Source: Rhizobacter koreensis (GTDB lineage: Bacteria; Pseudomonadota; Gammaproteobacteria; Burkholderiales; Burkholderiaceae_C). Taken from it: DNA of 64,000 nt. A program made the translations under genes and the position numbers. Each line of letters starts with the position of its first letter. Positions within the stretch are counted from its first letter, which is position 1. Below the pieces are notes generated by a model. The model was not told where the DNA came from. It was given only the letters and a program-made list of their open reading frames with translations, and did not search any database. Below, in pieces: positions 1 through 8,065 of the stretch. Location of the stretch: positions 1-64,000 of the forward strand of contig NZ_JABWMJ010000015.1 in the NCBI RefSeq assembly GCF_013366375.1, written 5' to 3'.

Positions 1-100
1 TACAGGGGCTCAACCGGGGCGCCTCCGGCGGCCTGGCAGGGGCCCGGGATTGAAGAACTTCAAACCGCAGCCAATCCACTTAACTCAGGCCGCTGCGTGT

Positions 101-415
101 TCAAACCAGCGGAGCCGGCTCTAGAGTCGCAGCGTCGATCTTGTCCGTCTTGACCTTGGCCCACGCGATGGCTCGCACCTGGAGCGGGTTGGCGATGACC
201 ACGCGGCGTACGAAGGGCGTCAGCAGCCTGACGATGATGGCCGTATTGCCGGTCGCCTCCAGCACGACATCGTCTTCCGGGGTCAGCACCTTGTTCGCGA
301 AGGCCAACACCGCCTCGCGCTCCATGACGAAGCGGCCGTGATCCTTCACCAGGCCTCCGTCGAGGATCGCAACCTGCGCGAAGTTGCGATGCACGTCCAA
401 ACCGATGACTCTCAT
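101..415 (-). pseudogene. IS110-family transposase, N-terminal fragment
   Basis: This is the start of a DEDD transposase of the IS110 family. The reading begins MRVIGLDVHR, with the first catalytic Asp in GLDVH. It continues to EATGN, which carries the catalytic Glu, and to KTDKIDA, which carries the next Asp. Family members run to about 320-400 residues. Here the reading leaves the family pattern right after KIDA and stops at 104 residues, so the C-terminal half including the Ser-containing domain is gone. It is a decayed insertion-sequence remnant and cannot be active alone. The ATG at 415 is the natural family start. No terminal repeats were identified. Confidence 0.8.
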
Positions 416-661
416 AAGCGATCTCCTGCAGTGCGTAAGTCACGGCGGAAGCTCGCGGGCAACACGACAACTACGGATCCGCGCTCGCAGCGCAACCGGG
501 CGAATCGAAGGGGCAGCCAGATAACAACCCGAGCTCGCAGCTCATTGTCTAATGCCGGCCTGCCCGCAAACACATGCTCCCGTCGCCCCTATCCCGGTGC
601 GCGGACCTTACTCCGCCGCCGGAAGACCGCGCCAAGGGTAGTGCGAGCTCGAAGCATGCCG

Positions 662-701
662 GGTAACAACGACTGTGAGAACGCGATCCGCCCGTTCGCC
701 A
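662..701 (+). pseudogene. IS66 TnpC fragment, left of the serine-recombinase element
   Basis: In this frame the DNA reads NNDCENAIRPFA. This is the conserved C-terminal motif of IS66 TnpC transposases, which family members follow with (V/A)IGRRNWLF. Here the match breaks at about position 701, and the missing continuation appears 2.6 kb downstream at 3306. Nothing IS66-like is evident upstream of about 660, so only a short target segment remains. The two halves are in the same reading frame if 702-3306 is removed. Confidence 0.7.
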
Positions 702-1187
702 GTTCCGGTTCATTCTGCCCATGTCGGGCAAGAAGTTGAGGTCTTCTACCGTTGGCATGCGCTGTACGGCCGTCGCTTGCGTCGCGTGTACAGCGAGCGC
801 CGCGCCACTGGCGAGCTTGTACACGTGGAGGTGAGCCACGGCGTCGTTTTCGCTGTCGCTGGCTGGATGCTGGACGAGGCCACCTGCGCTGCATTCACTC
901 TGGGTCCGCCACGCGCGTCGGTGACGGCTCTCGCCGAGCTGCACCGCCTGCTCGTCGAACACGGCCATCGGCGAAGCTCGCCAGGTGTTCATCACACCTT
1001 CGGTGAGGCTCCGCATGAAGACAAGTTCAAGTCCAGCTCCTCAGCCAGTCAAGCAGCTTCTGTTGGCCGGGCCGCGCCAGCTGTGCATGGCGTTCGAGAC
1101 GTCCGTGCTTCTGGCGGTGACGCCGGAGCAGCGCGCGACGGCGACGCAAGCACTCGCCGCGGTGTTGATGCAGGCCGCCGGCTTTGA
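675..1187 (+). CDS. Serine-recombinase-associated protein; start codon supplied by the circular form
   Basis: The reading has a compact conserved-looking core: VGQEVEVFYRWHALYGRRLRRVY, then HVEVSHGVVFAVAGWMLD and GPPRASVTALAELHRLL. This resembles small proteins regularly found before large serine recombinases in rhizobial and burkholderial elements; I do not know a function. In the integrated form the only upstream start in frame is a GTG at 675, inside the flanking IS66 fragment. If the element circularises, ATG at 3289 reads GGC AGG CCG TTG CCA straight into GTT at 702 in the same frame, after a GAGGGG ribosome-binding site. The distal part from about residue 115 overlaps the next gene in another frame and becomes low-complexity, so the true C-terminus is uncertain. 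Confidence 0.6.
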   Translation: MRTRSARSPVPVHSAHVGQEVEVFYRWHALYGRRLRRVYSERRATGELVHVEVSHGVVFAVAGWMLDEATCAAFTLGPPRASVTALAELHRLLVEHGHRRSSPGVHHTFGEAPHEDKFKSSSSASQAASVGRAAPAVHGVRDVRASGGDAGAARDGDASTRRGVDAGRRL

Positions 1188-1218
1188 CGATCCGGAGGCC
1201 GACGATGTCCAACCATGA
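1015..1218 (+). CDS. Small recombinase-associated protein
   Basis: This is a 67-residue reading that begins MKTSSSPAPQPVKQLLL and ends AAGFDDPEADDVQP. It lies between the first element gene and the recombinase, and its stop overlaps the recombinase ATG at 1205, so translation is probably coupled. A small acidic protein in this position is common in elements of this type; the role is unknown, and directionality control is only a guess from position. An in-frame start at 985 would add ten residues, but the ATG at 1015 matches the overlapping layout better. It overlaps the end of the preceding reading in a different frame, so one of the two is shorter than drawn. Confidence 0.55.
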   Translation: MKTSSSPAPQPVKQLLLAGPRQLCMAFETSVLLAVTPEQRATATQALAAVLMQAAGFDDPEADDVQP

Positions 1219-3274
1219 TCCGCTGCCTGCCGACGTGCTGCGCCGCAAGGCTGTCGTCTACGTGCGCCAGTCGACGCAGACGCAGGTCCAGATGAACCTG
1301 GAGAGCAAGCGCCGCCAGTACGACCTGGTCGAGGAAGCCCGCCGCCGCGGCTTCCAACGCGTCGAAGTGATCGACGACGACCTCGGTCTCTCTGCCAGCG
1401 GGACGGTCGAGCGCCCCGGCTTCGATCGGCTCGTCGCGTGGCTGTGCGCTGGCGAAGTCGGTGCCGTGCTGTGTTCAGACGCCTCGCGCCTGGCGCGCAA
1501 CGGCCGGGACTGGCACCACCTGCTCGAGCTCTGCGGTCTCGTCGAGGCTTGCGTCATTGACATGGACGGCGTCTACAACCCGTGCCGCCCCAACGACCGC
1601 CTGCTGCTGGGGATGAAGGGCAGCATCAGCGAGTTCGAGCTCAACATCCTGCGCTCGCGCATGCTGGATGCCGCGCGCGCCAAGGCGCGACGCGGCGAGC
1701 TTCGTCTCACCGTCCCCATCGGCTACGTCTGGCATCGCGAGTACGGGCTGACCGTCGATCCCGATCTGCGCATGCAGGAAGTCGTGCATCTGGTCTTCGC
1801 CCGGTTTCGTCAACTCGCCAGTGCTCGCCAGACCTACCTCTCCCTGGCAGCCGAGCGGGTTCACTTCCCGCGCCCCTCGGACGGCAAGAAGCTCGTGAGC
1901 TTCGACTGGACGCCGATCCGCTACCGCAATGTGATGAGCCTGCTGAAGAACCCGTTCTACGCCGGGGCCTACATCTACGGCAAGACCGAGAAGCGCACGA
2001 CGTTAGTCGATGGGCGTCTTCGCAAGACCTACAAGCACGGCAAGCCCTTCGACCAATGGGAGGTCGTGCTCAGGGATCACCACGACGGCTACATCGACTG
2101 GGCAGAGTTCGAGCGCAACCAGAAGCTCCTGGCGCTGAACGCATACGGGCGTGCAGGTGGCGTCAAGTCCGGCCGCGGCGGCGCGGCGCTGCTGGCCGGG
2201 ATGATGACTTGCGCAAGGTGTGGACGCAGGCTCTCGGTGGCCTACCGCGGCCGCAGGCCGCAGCCGGTGTATCGATGCGAGCACCCGAGTACGCAGCCGC
2301 ACGAGCCGCGATGCTGTACCTTCGGGGCCTCACGACCCGATGAAGCGGTGGCGCGCGAGCTTCTGCGTGCCGTCGAGCCCCTGGCGGTCGATGCCGCACG
2401 TCACGCCGAACTCACCTTCATGCAAGCCCAGGCTGAACAGCGCCGCGTTCGTGAGTTGGAACTGCAGCAGGCCCGGTACGACGCGACGCTTGCCGAACGG
2501 CGTTACGCCGCTTGCGACCCGGACAACCGGTTGATCGCCGCACAACTGGAGAAGAGCTGGGAGGCCGCTCTGCAACGGGTGCAGGCCTGCGAGCGCCAGC
2601 TGGCCAGCTTGCAAGCCGCCCACTCTCAAGCCGAGTGGCCCGACTTCAGCGGCCTGGCCGAGGATCTCGATGCCGCGTGGCACGCGCCGGGAGTGACGAA
2701 CCGAGCTCGTCAGCAACTGCTGCGAGCCCTGGTCCAGGACATTGTGGTTGACGTCGACGAGAAGGCACGCGAGGTCATCCTGGTCATCCACTGGCATGGC
2801 GGCCAACACTCCGAGCTTCGCGTGGCCAAGCCTCGATCAGGAGAACACGGCTGCAGAACCTCGGAGGAGGCGGTGGAAGTCATTCGAAGGATGGCCGGCC
2901 AGTGGTCCGACGAACACATCGCGGCGTCACTCAACCGCATGGGCATGCCCACCGGCCAAGGCAAGACATGGACGGCGCACCGTGTGTCGTCCATGCGGCG
3001 CGTGCGTGACATCCCCGCCTACAAGCCGGCCGAGGGAGATGGTCAGTGGTTGACCATGTCGCAGGCCGCCGCGAAGCTGGGCGTCACCAATCACCGCATC
3101 CGAAGCCTCATCAAGCAGGGATTGTTGTCCGCAGAGCAGGTAGTTCCGCGTGCGCCGTACCAGATCCGCGCTGCCGCGCTGGCAGATCAGCGGGTCGTCG
3201 ACGCGATCTCGCGAACAAGTCGCCCATGTCGCGACGAGGACGACCAGCAGATCTCAATGTTTTCAAGCACTTGA
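1205..3274 (+). CDS. Large serine recombinase
   Basis: This 689-residue site-specific recombinase would cut and rejoin DNA through a serine nucleophile to integrate and excise the element. The N-terminal resolvase domain (about residues 13-160) has YVRQST, with the catalytic Ser, then SRLARNGRDW and the long helix ending ILRSRMLDA. A recombinase domain follows (about 165-270), then a zinc-ribbon domain with CARCGRR and a later CEHPS...CC cluster, and a coiled-coil stretch rich in Glu, Arg and Gln around residues 395-470. The C-terminus has an HTH-like segment (TMSQAAAKLGVTNHRIRSLIKQGLL). The start is the ATG at 1205; a TTG at 1184 is in frame but buried in the preceding gene. Confidence 0.92.
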   Translation: MSNHDPLPADVLRRKAVVYVRQSTQTQVQMNLESKRRQYDLVEEARRRGFQRVEVIDDDLGLSASGTVERPGFDRLVAWLCAGEVGAVLCSDASRLARNGRDWHHLLELCGLVEACVIDMDGVYNPCRPNDRLLLGMKGSISEFELNILRSRMLDAARAKARRGELRLTVPIGYVWHREYGLTVDPDLRMQEVVHLVFARFRQLASARQTYLSLAAERVHFPRPSDGKKLVSFDWTPIRYRNVMSLLKNPFYAGAYIYGKTEKRTTLVDGRLRKTYKHGKPFDQWEVVLRDHHDGYIDWAEFERNQKLLALNAYGRAGGVKSGRGGAALLAGMMTCARCGRRLSVAYRGRRPQPVYRCEHPSTQPHEPRCCTFGASRPDEAVARELLRAVEPLAVDAARHAELTFMQAQAEQRRVRELELQQARYDATLAERRYAACDPDNRLIAAQLEKSWEAALQRVQACERQLASLQAAHSQAEWPDFSGLAEDLDAAWHAPGVTNRARQQLLRALVQDIVVDVDEKAREVILVIHWHGGQHSELRVAKPRSGEHGCRTSEEAVEVIRRMAGQWSDEHIAASLNRMGMPTGQGKTWTAHRVSSMRRVRDIPAYKPAEGDGQWLTMSQAAAKLGVTNHRIRSLIKQGLLSAEQVVPRAPYQIRAAALADQRVVDAISRTSRPCRDEDDQQISMFSST

Positions 3275-3306
3275 AGAAGAGGGGTCCTATGGGCAGGCCG
3301 TTGCCA
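3275..3306 (+). promoter_or_regulatory. Right-end segment with RBS and ATG for the circular form
   Basis: After the recombinase stop lies AAGAGGGGTCCT followed by ATG at 3289 and the codons GGC AGG CCG TTG CCA up to the element border. In the integrated state this reading runs out of the element into IS66 DNA in the wrong frame. In a circle it continues in frame into codon GTT at 702. The joined sequence would also place ATGGGCAG (3289-3296) opposite CTGCCCAT (715-722) as an 8 bp inverted repeat around the junction. Confidence 0.6.
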
Positions 3307-3506
3307 TCGGACGCCGCAACTGGCTGTTCGCCGACACGCAGGCCGGCGCCGACGCCAGCGCGAACCTGTACTCGCTGCTGCAGACCTGCCTGGTCAACGG
3401 CATCGATGGGTACCGATACCTCAAGGCCTTGCTCGTGGCCCTGCCCAAGGCCAAGACCGTCGACGACTTCGAGGCCTTGCTACCCTGGCGCATCGCGCTC
3501 ACCTGA
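3303..3506 (+). pseudogene. IS66-family TnpC C-terminal fragment
   Basis: In this frame the DNA reads IGRRNWLFADTQAGADASAN, then LYSLLQTCLVNGIDGYRYLK, ending DFEALLPWRIALT and a stop. This is the characteristic end of IS66 TnpC, the transposase with a DDE core and a conserved C-terminal tail. Only about the last 67 residues remain. It continues in frame from the NNDCENAIRPF fragment at 662-701, so the recombinase element split one ancestral copy. No TnpA or TnpB reading is nearby. Confidence 0.85.
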
Positions 3507-3512
3507 GATCGA

Positions 3513-3824
3513 TCATCGGTTCGGCAGCGGCGCAAGGGCGTGGTCTATTGAGCGCTTACAAGGCATCGACGTGTCGCCGACGATCCAGCTATGAGCGCGC
3601 CCCAGCCTCTCGAGGATGCGCGCGAACAGATAGTTCTGCCGGCACATATCGTCGAGCTCGTCGAGCTCGACTCGTCCGTCGGAGCCACACGGAACTTGCA
3701 GCGCCCGACCCGGAAATGGCACGTCGATACGAAAGCGAATTTCCAGCAACTGCCGCGTGGGCCCGACAACTTCGGACCTGAATTCCGGAGCATCGCCGCA
3801 CATGTCGAGTGCACCAAGAGTCAT
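3513..3824 (-). CDS. Truncated third gene of the thiolase/DUF35 operon, family not recognised
   Basis: This 103-residue reading starts with an ATG that overlaps the stop of the DUF35 gene (ATGA at 3821-3824), so it was translated with that operon. The middle part (LELRIDVPFPG-type region to MCRQNYLFARILERLG) looks like a folded protein. The last 20 or so residues up to the stop lie next to the IS66 fragment, and the gene has probably lost its real 3' end there. Third genes in such operons often encode acyl-CoA dehydrogenases or hydratases, but I cannot match this one to either. Confidence 0.4.
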   Translation of the reverse strand: MTLGALDMCGDAPEFRSEVVGPTRQLLEIRFRIDVPFPGRALQVPCGSDGRVELDELDDMCRQNYLFARILERLGRAHSWIVGDTSMPCKRSIDHALAPLPNR

Positions 3825-4252
3825 CGGTTCGCCCGCCGGAAGCGCGGTAGTACGGCGCCCGAGCCGGCTGGTTCGCAGACCAGTTCGACCGATGTATCGA
3901 AGTCGATCGACATCGGGTCCGCATCGACCAGCGAACTGATCATGCGCGGCCCTTCTTCGAGCTCGACCAGCAGCACCGCATAGGGCGTGTCCTGCTTGAA
4001 CGCCGGGCCCGGGGCGCGGTGCACCACGCTGAACGAGTGGACTGTTCCGCGACCGCTCGCGGGCCGGTGAACCAGCTGCGAGCTAAGGCACCGCCGGCAG
4101 ACCGCCTGCTGGTACAACTGCACATGCCCGCAGCTCCTGCAGTGCTGCAGCAGCAACTGGCCTTCCTTCAAGGCGTTCCAGTAGGCTTGCGAGTCGGCGT
4201 CCGGCGTGGGCAGCGGCTTGATGTGAGCCTCGCTGGGGTCAATGCGTCTCAC
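3821..4252 (-). CDS. DUF35 OB-fold acyl-CoA-binding protein, thiolase partner
   Basis: This 143-residue protein has the two-part layout of the DUF35/OB-fold family: an N-terminal zinc ribbon with HCRSCGH and CRRCLS (about residues 36-55) and a C-terminal OB fold (GRGTVHSFSVVHR onward). Family members pair with SCP2-type thiolases in side-chain degradation of steroids and related acyl-CoAs, holding the CoA substrate for the thiolase. The start is a GTG at 4252 that overlaps the thiolase stop (GTGA at 4249-4252), so the pair is translationally coupled. Longer starts upstream lie inside the thiolase and are not needed. The substrate cannot be told from sequence. Confidence 0.85.
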   Translation of the reverse strand: MRRIDPSEAHIKPLPTPDADSQAYWNALKEGQLLLQHCRSCGHVQLYQQAVCRRCLSSQLVHRPASGRGTVHSFSVVHRAPGPAFKQDTPYAVLLVELEEGPRMISSLVDADPMSIDFDTSVELVCEPAGSGAVLPRFRRANR

Positions 4253-5448
4253 AGCGTGGCCTCCGTGCCGAGGATCGTGGTGGCCTGCGTGGCGAAGCCG
4301 GCGCCCAGGCTGTGCACGAGGCCGAGTTCGGCACCCGCCACCTGTCGCTCCCCGCAACGCCCGCGCAATTGCTCGACCACTTCCAGGAAATGCAACAGGG
4401 AACCCGGCATGCCCGGATGTGCGAACGACAGTAGACCGCCGTGCGTATTGATCGGGATGCTCCCGCCGTAGGTAATCTGGCGGTCGTCGACGAAGCGCCC
4501 GCCCTCACCCTTAGGGCAGAACCCCAGGTCCTCGAGCATCATCACCACCGTCCCGGTGAAGCAGTCGTACACGCCGGCCACGTCGATGTCGCGCGGGGCC
4601 ACGCCGGCCATCGCGTAGGCCCGCGCGCTAGACTGAACGGCACCGGTCGTCGTCAGCGACGGCATAAGGAAGATGTGCTCGTGGGTGTAGCACTCGCCGC
4701 CGCCGAGAATATAGACCGGCTTGCTTCGGCCCGCGGCGGCGCGGTCAGCGGCACTTACGACGAACGCCGCGGCGCCGTCGGAGATCAGCGAGCAATCGAG
4801 CTTGTGGTACGGCGTGGTCACCCAACCAGAGTTCAGCACGTCCTCGACCGTGATCGGCGTGGTCATCTGCGCGCCGGGTGTGCGCATCGCATGCTCGCGG
4901 TGAATGACGGCAACCTTTGCGAACTGCTCGGGCGTGGTGCCGAACTCCTTCATGTGACGGTGCGCCGTCATCGCGAAGGTATTCGCGACCGGGATCCCGA
5001 ACGGCATCTCGTACTGCTGGTCGCGGCTCTCGGTCATCGAGCGCAGCGCCAAGTCGGGCGATAGCCCCGTCAGCAGGCTGTCGGCGCCGAGTACGAGTAC
5101 GTTGTCCGCCAGGCCCGCCGCGATCGCCGCCGCGGCCATGTTGAACATCGTCGCAGCCGTCGCACCGGACACCTGCAGCGTGTTCGAGAACGTCGGTGCG
5201 ATGCCGAAGTACTCGCTGAAAGCGACGCTAAAGCGGTGGAATGGGGCCGCGAAGGCGACGCTCGTCAGCACGCCGTTGATGGCGCCACGATCGAGGCCGG
5301 CATCGGCCAGTGCCGCCTGCGCGGCGTCGGTCGCCAGGGCCATGACGCTGCGGCCCTCCACCCGACCCACCGCCGATCGCCCCGCCCCGGTGATCGCGGC
5401 TCGACCGCGCAAACTTCGCGTTGCTGACGTTGACCCGCTCGAAGCCAT
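4249..5448 (-). CDS. Thiolase / SCP-x-like acetyl-CoA acetyltransferase
   Basis: This is a thiolase-superfamily protein of about 399 residues. The N-terminus reads AAITGAGRSAVGR, followed by thiolase-fold motifs including LVLGADSLLTG, DCSLISDGAAAFVV, VYDCFTGTVV and NTHGGLLSFAHPG. The C-terminal VHSLGAGF is also typical. Such non-decarboxylating thiolases cleave or condense acyl-CoA with a DUF35 partner, which here follows directly. The usual nucleophilic Cys of degradative thiolases is not obvious near residue 90, where the sequence reads QVSGATAATM. That is common among SCP-x-like members. ATG 5448 is chosen; 5475 is an in-frame alternative with no better ribosome-binding site. Confidence 0.85.
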   Translation of the reverse strand: MASSGSTSATRSLRGRAAITGAGRSAVGRVEGRSVMALATDAAQAALADAGLDRGAINGVLTSVAFAAPFHRFSVAFSEYFGIAPTFSNTLQVSGATAATMFNMAAAAIAAGLADNVLVLGADSLLTGLSPDLALRSMTESRDQQYEMPFGIPVANTFAMTAHRHMKEFGTTPEQFAKVAVIHREHAMRTPGAQMTTPITVEDVLNSGWVTTPYHKLDCSLISDGAAAFVVSAADRAAAGRSKPVYILGGGECYTHEHIFLMPSLTTTGAVQSSARAYAMAGVAPRDIDVAGVYDCFTGTVVMMLEDLGFCPKGEGGRFVDDRQITYGGSIPINTHGGLLSFAHPGMPGSLLHFLEVVEQLRGRCGERQVAGAELGLVHSLGAGFATQATTILGTEATL

Positions 5449-6245
5449 GTCCGTCGACCCCCGTGCCCTTTGCACTGCCCAATCGACGAAATTCTACACC
5501 TAACAAGCGTTCGTTTGTGCGGCTTCTGTGGGAGGCACGACCCGGCAAGGCGCCCCAGCGCGTCGACGTCCCGTTGGGCCGTCTCAAACGCCGGTCCGGG
5601 TCCGCGGCGAACTCCGCGAAAGTGCGGGCCGGCCGCCGTACTGAGCGCAGCTGCCACTTTCGCGCCGCTCAACGATGGCGCCAATGTGCGCGCCGTGACC
5701 GAGCACGTCGGCCGTTGCTAAGGCGCGCTTGCCCACGCAGCCGAAATCCATCCTTCACCGATCTCAGTACCGCCACACGTATCGAACCTGCCCGAAGTCC
5801 TCGCCGGGATTGGGCTTTCGCAGCCCGGCATTCGAGAAGTGCTCGACTCTTGAACACTGCCGTCCTGCCGGCCACCTGTGACAACCCGCAGTTGTTGATC
5901 CGCGGCGTCAACTCGACAACCGGAGTCATCGGCGGCTGGTTTGCTGCAGGAATTCTCGACTTGGACGACTGAGGGCGGAGCCCTGCCGTGGAGCGGGGGC
6001 TCCGGGTTTGGCAGCCCACCGTGTCCAGGTGGACGGCCTGATCCGGACCTTTTGCCTCGGCGTAGTCCCCTCACGCAGGGGCATCTTTGTCGCCTCTGGA
6101 TCAGCTTCCACGCAACCGTCGCGCACTGGCTGGCGCAAGTGCGACGCAACGGCATCAGTACTTGTAGCGGCCAGGCACGGTGGTTCTGCAGGCGGGTGCG
6201 GGCGAGCTTTGGCCGATCCTTCGGAACGTGGCGGCCAATGTCGCC
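5449..6245. other. About 800 bp with no supported gene
   Basis: No reading in either strand of this stretch shows family motifs or a convincing ribosome-binding site. It must contain the promoter for the leftward thiolase operon near its left end. The right part leads into the IS3 fragment and may be decayed insertion-sequence DNA, but I cannot assign it. Confidence 0.5.
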
Positions 6246-6368
6246 TCAAGCACGGCCGCAGACGCATCGTCGGTGTCGCCGCCACGATTCACTCCATCCG
6301 CGCACCGCTGGGCGAGGTCGCCGCCGCCCTGGCCTTTGGCGCTCTGACCGCGTTGCTGATGCTGCCGC

Positions 6369-6505
6369 GCGCATCCGCTTGGCGTCGGACGCTTCCCAGC
6401 AGCCGAACTTGGCGCGCCACTTGTAGAACGTGGCGCCAGAGAACCCGCTCTCGCGGCAGATCGTCTCCACGGCCAAGCCGGCTTCCGCCTGTGCGTCTTC
6501 CAGAC
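6369..6505 (-). pseudogene. IS3-family OrfA fragment
   Basis: The complement reads AEAGLAVETICRESGFSGAT, then FYKWRAKFGCWEASDAKRMR. This is the helix-turn-helix region of IS3-family OrfA proteins, which typically read GISEATFYNWKAKYGG...D.KRL. The part before it (SLSLEDAQ) fits the same protein, but no start survives. After KRMR the leucine-zipper region is lost to frame decay. OrfB is absent. The fragment abuts the end of the Ntn-hydrolase operon and may mark the island boundary. Confidence 0.7.
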
Positions 6506-6715
6506 TCAGCGATTCAACTGCTCCCGCAGCAGCGTCAACACGGACGCGGCAATCTCATTGGGACGCTCCTGCGCAGTACGTCTCTGCGAACGCGCAAGGG
6601 CCAGCAAAGGGTCACGCTTGGCCAACTCGTCGAGCAGTTTGTCGGCGCGCTCACGGACCTGTTGCAAATGCTGTTCGCGGCGAAGTTTCTCTTTGCGCTG
6701 GGACTTGTCGGTCAT
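6506..6715 (-). CDS. Small charged protein coupled to the Ntn hydrolase
   Basis: This 69-residue protein has a very polar, helix-forming N-terminal half (TDKSQRKEKLRREQHLQQVRERADKLLDEL) and a shorter second helix region. No family was recognised. Its ATG overlaps the stop of the proteasome-like hydrolase (ATGA at 6712-6715), so the two are probably made together. A small coiled-coil partner or adaptor is possible, but that is inference from position and composition alone. Its stop lies at the edge of the IS3 fragment, so the C-terminus may be shortened. Confidence 0.55.
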   Translation of the reverse strand: MTDKSQRKEKLRREQHLQQVRERADKLLDELAKRDPLLALARSQRRTAQERPNEIAASVLTLLREQLNR

Positions 6716-8034
6716 TCTGCATCTCCCGGAGCGGGCCTTGGCATCGTCGCCTGACGGTTTCGAAAGAAGTGCGTGTTGAGTTCTGGTTTGAAGTAGTGCT
6801 TGCGATCGACCCAGATGAATCCGTCACCCTTGGTGATGACGGCGACGTCCACCGGTCCACCGACTGTCTCGTCTTCGATCATCGACACTCGCTTCTGGAA
6901 GGAGCTCAAGTTGACCAGCGTCGAGGCTACATGCGCGAGCTCGTTCTTCGGCAAGTGTGCGATCGAAGCCAGGACCGGCTCATAGTGCCGCGCCTTCAGC
7001 AGGTCCTGGAACTGGTCCACCAAATCGGCAGCAGCATCGGTGGCCACGTTGGCCACTGTGGCTCGGTACGCTTCCTTGCGCTTCTTTCCGGCACCCGGGA
7101 AGCCGTCGATGATCTCGTCAGGCAGGCCCAGGACGGTTTCTAGGACTGCCTTCGCGAAGTCCAGGTACAGCTGTGGATTGACACCATAGAGAAATGCCTC
7201 CACGGTGACCGACTGCGCGAAGGGCTTGATGACGGCCGGATGGTCGACGTCGACACGCAACGTTTCCTCGAGAACGTACTTCAGGTGTCCCTCGAACACG
7301 CCGCCGACCTTGTAGGACTGCAAGACTGGGAAGAACTGCTTCTCGCCGAAACCCGCCAACACCAGACCCGAGTAGGTGTCCGTCACCATCTTCTGCTTCT
7401 GAATCACCAGTCGGGCCAGCCGAGTCAGGGACTGCACCTCGCTGGCGCCGAGGTATGAGAAGTTCTCGCTGATCAGGCGATTGATCTCACCGGAGAGCCG
7501 CGTCGCGAAAGTCATAGCCGTGGTCGACGGAAAGGTCGCTGCATCCAGGTCCGGGCTCGCATCCCATTCTTCGAAGACACGCGCGATGCAAGGCTCCGCC
7601 GCCTCTCGCAGCGCGTTGTGACCATCATCAGCACCGTCAGCGAAGTACTTCTCCAGCGCATCCCGCCGAACGTCGCGATCGATCTCCTTGAAGAGCACAC
7701 CCAACGTATGGAGAAACATCACCTTCTGAACGTCCTCTGGAAACATACCGTGACTGCGGTTCAAGTACGCAATCAGCGCTGCGGCGTATTCTTCCAGCGT
7801 GTCGTAAGCCACATCGCCCAGTTCTTTCCGGAAGGACTTGACGATGGTCTCCCACGGAACCTGAAGCAGCGACGAACTGTTGTAGACCATGACCGCGACC
7901 GGTCGCACATTCGACAGCATGAACAGCTTGTCAGCGTGGTACAGCTTTGTTCTGCCCCCAACAAGGACGCTGGCTGCGCTGTCGCTGGCCAGGGCCACGC
8001 CCAATCGATTCATCACGACGACTTCTGCGGTCAC
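6712..8034 (-). CDS. Proteasome-like Ntn hydrolase with long C-terminal extension
   Basis: This 440-residue protein opens, after the start residue, with TAEVVVMNRLGVALASDSAA and continues to ADKLFML. Numbering the Thr as 1, this puts Asp at 17 and Lys at 35, followed by a hydrophobic strand. HslV and proteasome beta subunits have Thr1, Asp/Glu17 and Lys33 in the same strand order. Start-Met removal would expose the Thr without a propeptide. The remaining 380 or so residues are mostly helical and match nothing I know. The start codon is GTG. It sits between a sigma-factor operon and a divergent ubiquitin-like operon, suggesting a peptidase acting with them. The family call rests on the N-terminal pattern only. 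Confidence 0.65.
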   Translation of the reverse strand: MTAEVVVMNRLGVALASDSAASVLVGGRTKLYHADKLFMLSNVRPVAVMVYNSSSLLQVPWETIVKSFRKELGDVAYDTLEEYAAALIAYLNRSHGMFPEDVQKVMFLHTLGVLFKEIDRDVRRDALEKYFADGADDGHNALREAAEPCIARVFEEWDASPDLDAATFPSTTAMTFATRLSGEINRLISENFSYLGASEVQSLTRLARLVIQKQKMVTDTYSGLVLAGFGEKQFFPVLQSYKVGGVFEGHLKYVLEETLRVDVDHPAVIKPFAQSVTVEAFLYGVNPQLYLDFAKAVLETVLGLPDEIIDGFPGAGKKRKEAYRATVANVATDAAADLVDQFQDLLKARHYEPVLASIAHLPKNELAHVASTLVNLSSFQKRVSMIEDETVGGPVDVAVITKGDGFIWVDRKHYFKPELNTHFFRNRQATMPRPAPGDAE

Positions 8035-8065
8035 TGCCTCCCCCTTCCTGTACTCGCGCTACGCC

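Larger units (their letters stand above)
702..3306 (+). mobile_element. Serine-recombinase mobile element inserted in an IS66 remnant
   Basis: The element carries three same-strand overlapping genes ending in a large serine recombinase. Its borders are defined by the split IS66 transposase motif: IRPFA ends at 701 and IGRRNWLF resumes at 3306. The only sequence shared at both borders is GCCA (698-701 and 3303-3306), which would be the crossover region. There is no inverted-repeat or DDE-transposon signature, in keeping with large serine recombinases, which exchange at a short core. Joining the right end to the left end, as in an excised circle, gives the first gene an ATG and a ribosome-binding site. 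Confidence 0.7.
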
